Of a DNA stretch of 18,469 nucleotides, positions 1 to 6,364 are shown piece after piece. The stretch's first letter is position 1. Each line of letters begins with the position of its first letter. Position numbers and translations under genes: made by a program. The stretch spans positions 1 to 18,469 of the forward strand of contig JAOPWO010000295.1 of the NCBI GenBank assembly GCA_025965635.1. Direction: 5' to 3'. Below the pieces are notes generated by a model. That model was not told the DNA's origin, ran no database searches, and saw nothing but the letters and a program-made list of their open reading frames with translations. The stretch comes from Modestobacter sp. GTDB lineage: Bacteria; Actinomycetota; Actinomycetes; Mycobacteriales; Geodermatophilaceae.

Positions 1-86
1 TGCGGCAAGCGCCGATCACGTCGGACGCCTTCCGCCGCCGGTCCGCTCCCCGCTCGCCGGCGCCCGCTGCGATGCTCCCGGCGGCG

Positions 87-1772
87 TCAGGCGTCGATCA
101 CCACCGGGATGATCATCGGGCTCCGCCGGTACGTCCGGTGCGCCCAGTTCTGGACCGCGCGGGAGATCAGCTGCTCGAGCTGGATCGCTCCGCCCACGCC
201 CTCCTCGGCGGCCCGGGCCAGTGCCTTCTCGATGATCGGCACGACGGCGGCGAACGTGCTCTCGTCGTGGACGAAGCCGCGGGCGAGGAAGTCCGGCTCC
301 TCGGCGAGCAGCCCGGTCTCGGCGTCGACGATCGCCACGACGGTGATCACGCCCTCCTCGGCCAGGTTCCGCCGGTCCTTCAGCGACGCCTCGGTCGCCC
401 CACCGACGGTCTCGCCGTCCACGTAGACGTTCCCGGCCGGGACCTTGCCGGTGATCGTCGCGCGGCCGCCGACCAGGTCGACGACCATGCCGTCCTCGGC
501 GAGCACGACCCGGCTGGGGTCGACGCCGGTCCTGATGGCCAGGTCGCCGTTGGACCGCAGGTGCCGCCACTCGCCGTGCACCGGCATGACGTTGCGCGGC
601 TTGACGATGTTGTAGCAGTAGACGAGCTCGCCGGCGCTGGCGTGGCCGGAGACGTGCACCTTGGCGTTGCCCTTGTGCACGACGTTGGCGCCCCAGCGGG
701 TCAGCTCGTTGATGATCCGGTAGATCGCGTTCTCGTTGCCGGGGATGAGCGAGCTGGCCATCAGCACCGTGTCGCCCTCCTCGATCCGGATGACGTGGTC
801 GCGGTTGGCCATCCGGGACAGCGCGGCCATCGGCTCGCCCTGCGACCCGGTGCAGACCACGGCGATCTTGTCGGCCGGCAGCTTCTCCAGGACCTTGAGG
901 TCGACGACCAGGCCCTTGGGCACGTTGAGGTAGCCGAGGTCGCGGGCGATGCCCATGTTGCGGACCATCGAGCGGCCCACGAAGGCGACCTTGCGGCCGT
1001 GCGTGTGGGCTGCGTCGAGCACCTGCTGGATGCGGTGCACGTGGCTGGCGAAGCTGGAGACGATCACCCGCTTGGGCGCGGTGCGGAACACCTTCTCGAT
1101 CGCCGGGGTGAGCTCGCCCTCCGAGGTGGTGAACCCGGGGACCTCGGCGTTGGTGGAGTCGGTGAGGAAGAGGTCGACGCCCTCCTCGCCCAGCCGGGCG
1201 CAGCCGCGCAGGTCGGTGATCCGGCGGTCGAGGGGGAACTGGTCCATCTTGAAGTCGCCGGTGTGCAGCACGAGGCCGGCCGAGGTGCGGATGGCGACGG
1301 CCAGCGCGTCGGGGATGGAGTGGTTCACCGCGAGGAACTCGAGGTCGAACGGGCCGAACTCGACCAGGTCGCCCTCGGACACCGGGACGGTGACCGGCTT
1401 GATCCGGTGCTCCTTGAGCTTGGCGTCGATGAACGCCAGCGTCAGCTTCGATCCGACCAGCGGGATGTCCCGGCGCTCGCGGAGCAGATAGGGCACGCCG
1501 CCGATGTGGTCCTCGTGGCCGTGGGTGAGCACGACGGCGACCACGTCGTCCATCCGGTCCCGGATGGAGGTGAAGTCGGGGAGGATCACGTCGATACCGG
1601 GCTGGTGCTCCTCCGGGAAGAGCACGCCGCAGTCGACGATCAGGAGTTTGCCGGCGTGCTCGAAGACCGTCATGTTGCGGCCGATCTCGCCGAGACCACC
1701 CAGGGCGATCACGCGCAGCCCGCCGTCGGCGAGTGCCGGTGGGGTGCGCAGTTCAGGGTGCGTGCGACTCAT
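87..1772 (-). CDS. rnj: Ribonuclease J (metallo-beta-lactamase/beta-CASP RNase)
   Basis: Zinc-dependent RNase of the metallo-beta-lactamase/beta-CASP family, which acts in the cytoplasm in 5'-to-3' exonucleolytic and endonucleolytic mRNA decay and rRNA maturation. The 561-residue product has the expected family length. Seen in the sequence: ALGGLGEIGRNM (24-34) near the N-terminus; the zinc-binding THGHEDHIGG motif with H84, H86, D88 and H89; NHSIPDALA and HTGDFKMDQ; the beta-CASP segment with FVGRSMVRNMGIA; CTGSQGEPMAALSRM; and HVSGHA followed by PRNVMPVHGEWRHL. I chose the ATG at 1772 rather than an upstream in-frame start at 1811, because similarity to known actinobacterial RNase J starts just after it. 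No clear Shine-Dalgarno sequence precedes this ATG. The gene upstream in many actinobacteria, dapA, is not adjacent here; a decayed region lies upstream instead. Function is near certain. Confidence 0.97.
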   Translation of the reverse strand: MSRTHPELRTPPALADGGLRVIALGGLGEIGRNMTVFEHAGKLLIVDCGVLFPEEHQPGIDVILPDFTSIRDRMDDVVAVVLTHGHEDHIGGVPYLLRERRDIPLVGSKLTLAFIDAKLKEHRIKPVTVPVSEGDLVEFGPFDLEFLAVNHSIPDALAVAIRTSAGLVLHTGDFKMDQFPLDRRITDLRGCARLGEEGVDLFLTDSTNAEVPGFTTSEGELTPAIEKVFRTAPKRVIVSSFASHVHRIQQVLDAAHTHGRKVAFVGRSMVRNMGIARDLGYLNVPKGLVVDLKVLEKLPADKIAVVCTGSQGEPMAALSRMANRDHVIRIEEGDTVLMASSLIPGNENAIYRIINELTRWGANVVHKGNAKVHVSGHASAGELVYCYNIVKPRNVMPVHGEWRHLRSNGDLAIRTGVDPSRVVLAEDGMVVDLVGGRATITGKVPAGNVYVDGETVGGATEASLKDRRNLAEEGVITVVAIVDAETGLLAEEPDFLARGFVHDESTFAAVVPIIEKALARAAEEGVGGAIQLEQLISRAVQNWAHRTYRRSPMIIPVVIDA

Positions 1773-1786
1773 GGGGCCAAACGTTA
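1773..1786 (-). promoter_or_regulatory. Candidate -10 box close to rnj start (possible leaderless mRNA)
   Basis: Read on the minus strand, TAACGT (1786 to 1781) fits the actinobacterial -10 pattern TANNNT. It is followed by only eight bases before the ATG at 1772. Transcription starting 6-7 bases after the box would begin at, or one to two bases before, the start codon. No Shine-Dalgarno sequence is visible. Leaderless transcripts are common in actinobacteria; that this is one is inference. No convincing -35 is visible. Confidence 0.3.
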
Positions 1787-1862
1787 CGTCGCGGGCTCCG
1801 CGACGTGGCACGGCCTGCCCGACACGGCCTGTCGCGGGGACCGCGGGGGCCGCCCGGAGCGG

Positions 1863-2214
1863 TCAGCGGGCGAACCCCTCGAGCAGGACGTCGGCCGGCC
1901 GCCGGACGGCGTCGGTACCGGCATCGACGTGACCGGCACGAGCAGCACCGACGAGCGGACCACGGTGCGGAGGGTGCGGCGGTTCGCCGACCGCGAGGCG
2001 TTCGGCGCCGCGCCGCAGAGGAGGGGAGGGATCACCGGGGTGGGCACGAGGTCGGGGTCGAGGGTGACGTCGGGCCCGGGGCCGACGCGTGGGCGACGTC
2101 GATGAGGATGAGCAGGGCGGCCGCCGGGAGGCCGGTCCGTTCGGCGATCCACCGGACGGCGATCAGCACCGCGACGCAGGCCGGCACGAACAGCACGGTC
2201 GCCTCGACATGCAT
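1863..2214 (-). pseudogene. Remnant of a CPA1-type Na+/H+ antiporter (frameshifted, truncated)
   Basis: The ATG at 2214 opens a frame beginning MHVEATVLFV and continuing through AVRWIAERTGLPAAALLILI. This resembles the first membrane segments of a CPA1 (NhaP-like) sodium/proton antiporter. Similarity then moves to another frame near 2088-2090, where GPDVTLDPDLV, PTPVIPPLL, NASRSANRRTLRTVV and SVLLVPVTS match the next conserved stretch of these antiporters. A one-base deletion around the ACGCGT at 2085-2090 explains the shift. Only about 110 codons of an expected 500 or more remain, and all later membrane helices are missing. Substitutions such as prolines within helices also suggest relaxed selection. 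After the recognisable part, one frame closes with a TGA at 1863-1865, which I take as the approximate end. The remnant lies 27 bases after the oxidoreductase gene on the same strand, so the two may once have been co-transcribed. Family identity rests on short motifs. Confidence 0.6.
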
Positions 2215-2241
2215 CCCGACGGTCTCGCCGGGCCTCCCGGC

Positions 2242-2670
2242 TCAGCCCTGCGGGGGCTCGAGCAGCAGGAGCGGGATGCGCCGCCGGGTCCGGCGCTGGT
2301 ACTCGACGTAGGACGGGAACACCGTGCAGGCCATCGACCACCACCGCGACCGCTCCGCGCCGGTGACCTCCCGGGCCACCAGGGTCAGGTCCAGTGCGCC
2401 GTCCCGGAGCCCCACCTCCGGGTGGACCAGCACGTTGGCGTACCAGGCGGGGTGCCGTTCGGCGCCGGCCGCCGAGGCGACCACCGCGTAGACGCCCCGG
2501 TGCGTGACCCGCATGAGCGGCGTCTTGCGCAGCAGCCCGGTACGGGCGCCCACCGTGCTCAGCAGCACGACCGGGCGGTCGCCCCACGCGGTCCCGGTGC
2601 GCTCGATGTGCTCGACCTCCTCGCGCACCCACGGCACGGTGCTCGGCTCGTACTGTCCTGGCAGCGGCAT
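2242..2670 (-). CDS. Deazaflavin (F420)-dependent nitroreductase-family oxidoreductase (DDN-like)
   Basis: This is a 142-residue protein, the usual length of the DDN/AclJ family (split beta-barrel fold), whose members use reduced cofactor F420 for two-electron reductions. Characteristic pieces are VREEVEHIERTG near residues 15-25, VVLLSTVGARTGLLRKTPLMRV (34-55), the GxxTGxxRxxPL-type core of the family, then HPAWYANVLVHPEV (73-86) and a C-terminal YVEYQRRTRRRIPLLLLEP. The ATG at 2670 is preceded on the minus strand by GGGGAG at a good spacing. Longer upstream starts are not supported by similarity. It is the only intact gene between two decayed ones, and its start lies about 33 bases from the divergent start of the broken hydrolase. 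The physiological substrate cannot be inferred; members include F420-dependent reductases of quinones and nitroimidazoles. Confidence 0.88.
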   Translation of the reverse strand: MPLPGQYEPSTVPWVREEVEHIERTGTAWGDRPVVLLSTVGARTGLLRKTPLMRVTHRGVYAVVASAAGAERHPAWYANVLVHPEVGLRDGALDLTLVAREVTGAERSRWWSMACTVFPSYVEYQRRTRRRIPLLLLEPPQG

Positions 2671-2703
2671 GCCGCCAGTCTCCCCGTGCGGCATCCTCGG
2701 TGG

Positions 2704-3205
2704 GTGCTCCGGCCGGTGCTCGTGGGTGCGGCGGTGGTGGGTCTGGTGGCGGCCGCCCTGACCGCGCTGCTCCGGGCGGTCCGGCGCTCGCTGGTGTTCC
2801 TGCCCGACGCCGCGGCCGCGCCAGCCTGCCGACGTGGTGCTGCCCGGCGCCCGCGAGGTGCAGCTCTCGACCACGGACGGGCTGCGGTTGGGTGCCTGGT
2901 ACCTCCCCGGGCCGGAGCCCGACCCGGTCGCCGTCCTGGTGGCCAACGGCAACGGCGGGCACCGGGGGCTACGGGCGCCGCCGGCCGCGGCACTGCACGA
3001 GGCGGGGCCGGGCGTGCTGCTCTTCGACTACCGCGGGTACGCCGGCAACCCGGGCAGGCCCAGCGGACAGGGGCTGGCCCCGACGTCCGGGCGGCGCAGC
3101 CTCCTGGTCGGGGACGCCGCGGTGCACCCCGGCCGGCTGCTCCACCTCGGCGAGAGCCTTGGCGCCGCCGTGGTCGAGCTCGCGCCACCGACGGCGGCGG
3201 ACTGA
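2704..3205 (+). pseudogene. Alpha/beta hydrolase (BEM46-like), frameshifted and truncated
   Basis: A GTG at 2704 opens a frame with an N-terminal hydrophobic segment (LVGAAVVGLVAAALTALL) followed by AVRRSLVFLPD, typical of membrane-anchored BEM46-like alpha/beta hydrolases. At about 2821-2826 similarity jumps to a second frame, which continues PADVVLPGAREVQLSTTDGLRLGAWYLPG, then VLVANGNGGHRG, GVLLFDYRGYAGNPGRPS and LLHLGESLGAAVVEL. The nucleophile elbow GESLG is present, but the frame stops about a dozen codons later (TGA 3203-3205). The acid and histidine of the catalytic triad, roughly half of the fold, are therefore absent. Both a frameshift and a 3' deletion are needed to explain the sequence, so a single sequencing error is an unlikely cause. 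The omega-amidase gene starts 24 bases downstream, which suggests the deletion removed the original 3' part. I infer no function remains. Confidence 0.75.
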
Positions 3206-3228
3206 CCCCGGCCGGGCAGGATGGGCGC

Positions 3229-4005
3229 ATGAGGATCGCCGCGGTGCAGCACGACATCGTCTGGGAGGACCGGGACGCCAACTTCGCCCGGCTGGCGCCC
3301 CAGGTGTCCCGGGCGGTCGGCGCGGGCGCGGAGCTGGTGCTGCTCACCGAGACCTTCTCCACCGGCTTCTCCATGACGCCGGGCATCGGGGAGCCCGAGG
3401 GCGGGCCGTCGGCCCGGTTCCTCGCTGCGCAGGCCGCCGAGCACGGCGTCTGGGTGGCCGGCACCTGCCCGGAGGTGGACGCGTCGTCCAGCGAGGACGA
3501 TGGCGGGCTGCCCTACAACTCCTTCGTGCTGGCCGGCCCGGACGGCACCACCCACCGCTACCGCAAGCTGCACCCCTTCACCCACGCCGGGGAGCACGAG
3601 CGGTTCCGCCCCGGCAACGCCCCGGTCACCGTCGAGGTCGGCGGTCTGCGGATCACTCCGGTCATCTGCTACGACCTGCGCTTCGCCGACGTCTTCTGGC
3701 GGGCCGCCCCGGACACCGACGTCTACCTCGTCCCGGCGAACTGGCCGGCCGCGCGCCGGCTGCACTGGCAGGCGTTGCTGCAGGCCCGGGCGATCGAGAA
3801 CCAGGCCTACGTGGTGGGCTGCAACCGGGTCGGGGCGGCGGGCGACGGCACCGAGCACGCCGGCGACAGCCGGATCATCGCACCCGATGGGGAGCTGCTG
3901 GCCACGGCGGCGGGCACCGAGACCCTCGTGCTGGCCGACGTCGACGCCGCCGAGGTGGCCGACACCCGCGACCGGCTGCGCTTCCTCGCCGACCGCCGCG
4001 GCTGA
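3229..4005 (+). CDS. Nitrilase-superfamily omega-amidase-like hydrolase
   Basis: This is a 258-residue carbon-nitrogen hydrolase. The Glu-Lys-Cys catalytic set is visible as E41 in LLTETFSTGF, K113 in HRYRKLHPF and C147 in VICYDLRFADVFW. YRKLHPF and CYDLRF, with the PANWPAARRLHWQALLQARAIENQAYVVGCNRVG stretch, resemble YafV/Nit2-type omega-amidases. These hydrolyse 2-oxoglutaramate or 2-oxosuccinamate to the keto acid and ammonia, salvaging glutamine- or asparagine-transaminase products. Length agrees with that group. The ATG at 3229 has AGGA seven bases upstream. The gene follows the broken hydrolase and converges on the LacI-type regulator gene, with about 100 bases between them. Whether it works with the amidohydrolase/transporter operon beyond the regulator is only a contextual suggestion. 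The superfamily call is very secure; the exact substrate is less so. Confidence 0.9.
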   Translation: MRIAAVQHDIVWEDRDANFARLAPQVSRAVGAGAELVLLTETFSTGFSMTPGIGEPEGGPSARFLAAQAAEHGVWVAGTCPEVDASSSEDDGGLPYNSFVLAGPDGTTHRYRKLHPFTHAGEHERFRPGNAPVTVEVGGLRITPVICYDLRFADVFWRAAPDTDVYLVPANWPAARRLHWQALLQARAIENQAYVVGCNRVGAAGDGTEHAGDSRIIAPDGELLATAAGTETLVLADVDAAEVADTRDRLRFLADRRG

Positions 4006-4108
4006 ACGGACGCTGGCGCGCCGGGCGGCGGCCGACCGGTCGACCACCGGGAGTCCCTCCGGGGCCTGGCGCCGTTCCCCGGGCACCGGTGGCTTCCAGC
4101 CGGGCGAG

Positions 4109-5206
4109 TCAGGCGCGGCTCGCGGTCCCGGCCCTCAGGCCCGGCGTCCAGCCCTCCGTCGAGGACGGGTCCGACGATGCCCGGACGAACAGCTGCGGGG
4201 CCAGCCGCAGCTGCACCGGCGCGCGCTCCCGGGCCTCTGGTCTGGACAGCTGGAGGCGGTCCACGAGCAGGCGCGCGGCTTCGGCGCCCATCTGGGTCAG
4301 GGGGCTGCGGACGCTGGTCAGCGGCACCGGCAGCTGACCGGCGATGGAGATGTCGTTGAAGCCGACGACCGCGATGTCGGTCCCCGGCCGGTGGCCGAGG
4401 TCGCGTAGCGCGCCGATCGCGCCGATGGCCGTCATGTCGTTGACGGCGAAGATCGCCGTCGCCGCCGTGCTGTCCTGCATCAGGCGGTGCGCGGCGTCGT
4501 ACCCGCCCTCGGCGTCGAAGGTCGAGTGCACGACCCAGGACGACGGCACGTCCACGCCGCGGCGGCGGAGCGCTTCCAGACATCCCTGCGCGCGGTCCCG
4601 ACCCGTGGTCGCGTGCGGTTCCCCGGCGATGATCCCGATGCGCCGGTGCCCGAGGTCGGCGAGGTGGTCGCCGACCAGTCGCCCGCCCGCCAGGTCGTCG
4701 CAGGTCACCGAGTCATACGGCGGGTGGCTGCGGCTGACCAGCGCGAAGGGCACCCGGCGGGCGGCCAGTTCGTCGAGGTAGGCGTCGTCGATCCGGGCGT
4801 CGCCGAGGATCAGGCCGTCCACCCGCCGGGTCAGGAGCATCTCGGCACGCCGTCGCTGCTCCTCGCTGCTGTCGAGGGTGTTCGCCACCACGGTCTGGTA
4901 GCCGAGGGACTCGGCGGCGGAGTCCAGCCCCTCGTAGATCGTGCTCAGCACGATGTCGGTCAGCCGGGGGACGAGGACCCCCAGCATCCGCGTCCGGCGG
5001 GTGCGCAGGCTGGCCGCGGAGAGATCCGGCTGGTAGTGCAGCCGCTCGGCGATGGCGACCACCCGCTCCGCCGCGGCGGAGCGGGGCGGTCCGGTGCGTG
5101 CCCGGGCCAGCACCCGCGAGGCGGTGGAGATGCTGACCCCGGCTTCCTCGGCGATGTCCCGTAGCGTCGGGCGGGCCGTCGCGCGGACCGCGTCGTGGTC
5201 CCGCAC
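4109..5206 (-). CDS. LacI-family transcriptional regulator
   Basis: A 365-residue repressor-type protein. Residues 13-32 (PTLRDIAEEAGVSISTASRVL) are the N-terminal LacI helix-turn-helix. Residues 60-72 (PDLSAASLRTRRT) are the hinge helix that enters the minor groove. From MLGVLVPRL onwards comes the periplasmic-binding-protein-like effector domain, with DGLILGDARID, GHRRIGIIAG, AIFAVNDMTAIGAIGALRDLG and DIAVVGFNDISIAGQLPVPLTSVRSP. I prefer the GTG at 5206, which has a G7 run as ribosome-binding site eight or so bases upstream. A longer in-frame start at 5308 would overlap the promoter of the divergent operon and add residues unlike the family. The gene is divergent from the amidohydrolase/ABC operon, with 131 bases between starts, so local repression of that operon, relieved by a small ligand, is the natural inference. 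The ligand is unknown. Confidence 0.93.
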   Translation of the reverse strand: MRDHDAVRATARPTLRDIAEEAGVSISTASRVLARARTGPPRSAAAERVVAIAERLHYQPDLSAASLRTRRTRMLGVLVPRLTDIVLSTIYEGLDSAAESLGYQTVVANTLDSSEEQRRRAEMLLTRRVDGLILGDARIDDAYLDELAARRVPFALVSRSHPPYDSVTCDDLAGGRLVGDHLADLGHRRIGIIAGEPHATTGRDRAQGCLEALRRRGVDVPSSWVVHSTFDAEGGYDAAHRLMQDSTAATAIFAVNDMTAIGAIGALRDLGHRPGTDIAVVGFNDISIAGQLPVPLTSVRSPLTQMGAEAARLLVDRLQLSRPEARERAPVQLRLAPQLFVRASSDPSSTEGWTPGLRAGTASRA

Positions 5207-5271
5207 GGCTCGCCCCCCCACGTCGATGGTCCCCACGCCCAGCGGTGCAGGAAAGCATCGTCGCAAGCCCG

Positions 5272-5300
5272 TTGACGGCAGGCAATCGTTTCCGTATTTT
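5272..5300 (+). promoter_or_regulatory. Sigma-70-type promoter of the amidohydrolase/ABC operon
   Basis: TTGACG (5272-5277) and TATTTT (5295-5300) are separated by exactly 17 bases. This is a near-consensus -35 and an acceptable -10 in an unusually AT-rich pocket of an otherwise very GC-rich region. Transcription would start near 5306-5308, about 30 bases before the ATG at 5338. That start is preceded by GGAGGA at 5329-5334. Position and orientation fit the divergent arrangement with the LacI-type gene. No activity is shown by the sequence itself. Confidence 0.6.
5281..5293. promoter_or_regulatory. Candidate LacI-family operator within the promoter spacer
   Basis: GGCAATCGTTTCC is an imperfect dyad around a central TCG, with arms GGCAA and TTTCC matching at four of five positions. 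It resembles GGAAACG-type half sites used by many LacI-family repressors. It lies between the -35 and -10 hexamers, where bound repressor would block RNA polymerase. Further related pieces are a second GGCAACG at 5304-5310 and AACGAT at 5307-5312, which is the inverse of ATCGTT at 5285-5290. One could be a second half site. The match is short, so this is tentative. Confidence 0.35.
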
Positions 5301-5337
5301 CCCGGCAACGATCGCGTGGCAGCGCTCCGGAGGATTC

Positions 5338-6237
5338 ATGTCTGAGCAGCAGGAACCCGCCGAACGGCACGAAGCCGCAGAGACCGTGCGGGTGGCCTGC
5401 ATCCAGATGCACCCGGAGATCGGGGAGGTGGCGCGCAACGTCGCCCGCTCCCTGGAGTTGTGCACCGAGGCGGCGGACAACGGTGCCACGCTGCTGGTGC
5501 TGCCGGAGCTGTGCAACTCCGGTTACGTCTTCGAGACCCGGAGCGAGGCGTGGAACGCCTCCGAGGAGGTGCCGCAGGGTCCGACGACCACCGCGTGGAG
5601 CGACTTCTGCCGCAAGCGGGGCGTCTATCTGGTGGCCGGCATCGCGGAACGGGCCGGGCAGCGACTGTTCAACTCCAGCGTGGTGCTCGGACCCGAGGGG
5701 CACATCGGCACCTTCCGCAAGGTGCACCTGTGGAACCGCGAGAACCTCTTCTTCGAGCCCGGTGACCTCGGCTTCCCGGTCTTCCACACGCCGATCGGGC
5801 GCATCGCGACGTTCATCTGCTACGACGGCTGGTTCCCCGAGGCCTACCGGGCCTGCGCGCTCCAGGGCGCCGACATCATCTGCGTCCCGACGAACTGGGT
5901 CCCCATCCCCGGGCAGGCGGAGGGCTCGCCGGCCATGGCGACCGTGCTCGCGCAGGCCAATGCGCACAGCAACTCCGTCTACATCGCCTGTGCCGACCGC
6001 GTCGGCACCGAGCGGGGGCAGCCGTTCAACGGCCAGAGCGTCATCGTCAGCTACACCGGCTGGCCCCTGGCCGGACCGGCGTCGCCGGAGGACGAGGAGA
6101 TCCTCTACGCCGACGTGGACCTCGGCATGGCCCGGGTGGCCCGCAACTGGAACGACTTCAACCAGCCGCTGCGGGACCGCCGGCCGGACGTCTACGAGGC
6201 GGTCCCGAGCAGCATCTCCGGCTCCGGCGCGCACTGA
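5338..6237 (+). CDS. Nitrilase-superfamily amidohydrolase, first gene of transporter operon
   Basis: A 299-residue carbon-nitrogen hydrolase with the catalytic Glu-Lys-Cys set at E57 (LPELCNSGYVF), K128 (FRKVHLWNREN) and C161 (FICYDGWFPEAY). The segment after the cysteine, ADIICVPTNWVPIPGQ, then AQANAHSNSVYIACADRVGTERGQPFNGQS and GWPLAGPAS, belongs to a poorly characterised nitrilase subgroup rather than to classical aliphatic nitrilases or omega-amidases. The expected reaction is hydrolysis of an amide, N-carbamoyl group or nitrile with release of ammonia or an amine. The ATG at 5338 is fixed by GGAGGA three bases upstream and by the promoter at 5272-5300; an earlier in-frame ATG at 5245 lies upstream of that promoter and is rejected. 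The gene precedes a urea/amide-type ABC importer on the same strand, so the imported compound is probably its substrate or precursor. No signal peptide is seen; the enzyme is cytoplasmic. Confidence 0.92.
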   Translation: MSEQQEPAERHEAAETVRVACIQMHPEIGEVARNVARSLELCTEAADNGATLLVLPELCNSGYVFETRSEAWNASEEVPQGPTTTAWSDFCRKRGVYLVAGIAERAGQRLFNSSVVLGPEGHIGTFRKVHLWNRENLFFEPGDLGFPVFHTPIGRIATFICYDGWFPEAYRACALQGADIICVPTNWVPIPGQAEGSPAMATVLAQANAHSNSVYIACADRVGTERGQPFNGQSVIVSYTGWPLAGPASPEDEEILYADVDLGMARVARNWNDFNQPLRDRRPDVYEAVPSSISGSGAH

Positions 6238-6260
6238 CCGTCGCCCCGGCGTCCCCCCGG

Positions 6261-6320
6261 AGCACCGAGCACCAGAGCACCGAGCACCAGAGCACCGAGC
6301 ACCAGAGCACCGAGCACCAG
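6261..6320 (+). repeat. 15-bp tandem repeat, four perfect copies
   Basis: The unit AGCACCGAGCACCAG is repeated four times without a mismatch. Each unit is itself two near-copies of AGCACC(G/A). The array fills half of the 127-base gap between the amidohydrolase stop and the binding-protein start and is not part of any supported gene. Just downstream CCTCGTCCTC occurs twice (6331-6340 and 6344-6353). Perfect identity suggests recent slippage expansion. The transcript would carry the array between the first and second cistrons. Confidence 0.97.
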
Positions 6321-6364
6321 CGCCCGACCGCCTCGTCCTCCCGCCTCGTCCTCAAGGAGCTACC

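Noticed and set aside
72..2105. 677-codon open frame on the plus strand across RNase J
   Set aside because: It is antisense to rnj, rich in D, V, H, G and L as expected for a mirror frame of GC-rich DNA, with no family motifs.
1784..2962. 392-codon minus-strand frame spanning the antiporter remnant, the oxidoreductase and part of the hydrolase
   Set aside because: Only its last part (about 2088 down to 1890) resembles a protein family; the rest is a shadow frame of the DDN-like gene.
4047..4062. CCGGGAG-tcc-CTCCGG hairpin between the omega-amidase and LacI genes as a terminator
   Set aside because: Three-base loop, one bulged G and no T run; such short dyads are common by chance at this GC content.
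5245..5337. Upstream in-frame ATG as start of the operon hydrolase
   Set aside because: It lies upstream of the promoter at 5272-5300, lacks a ribosome-binding site, and the added residues do not resemble nitrilases; GGAGGA sits correctly before the ATG at 5338.
6261..6320. CRISPR array or protein-coding PEHRA repeat
   Set aside because: Units are contiguous without spacers, and the PEHRA reading is a shadow frame between two well-defined genes.
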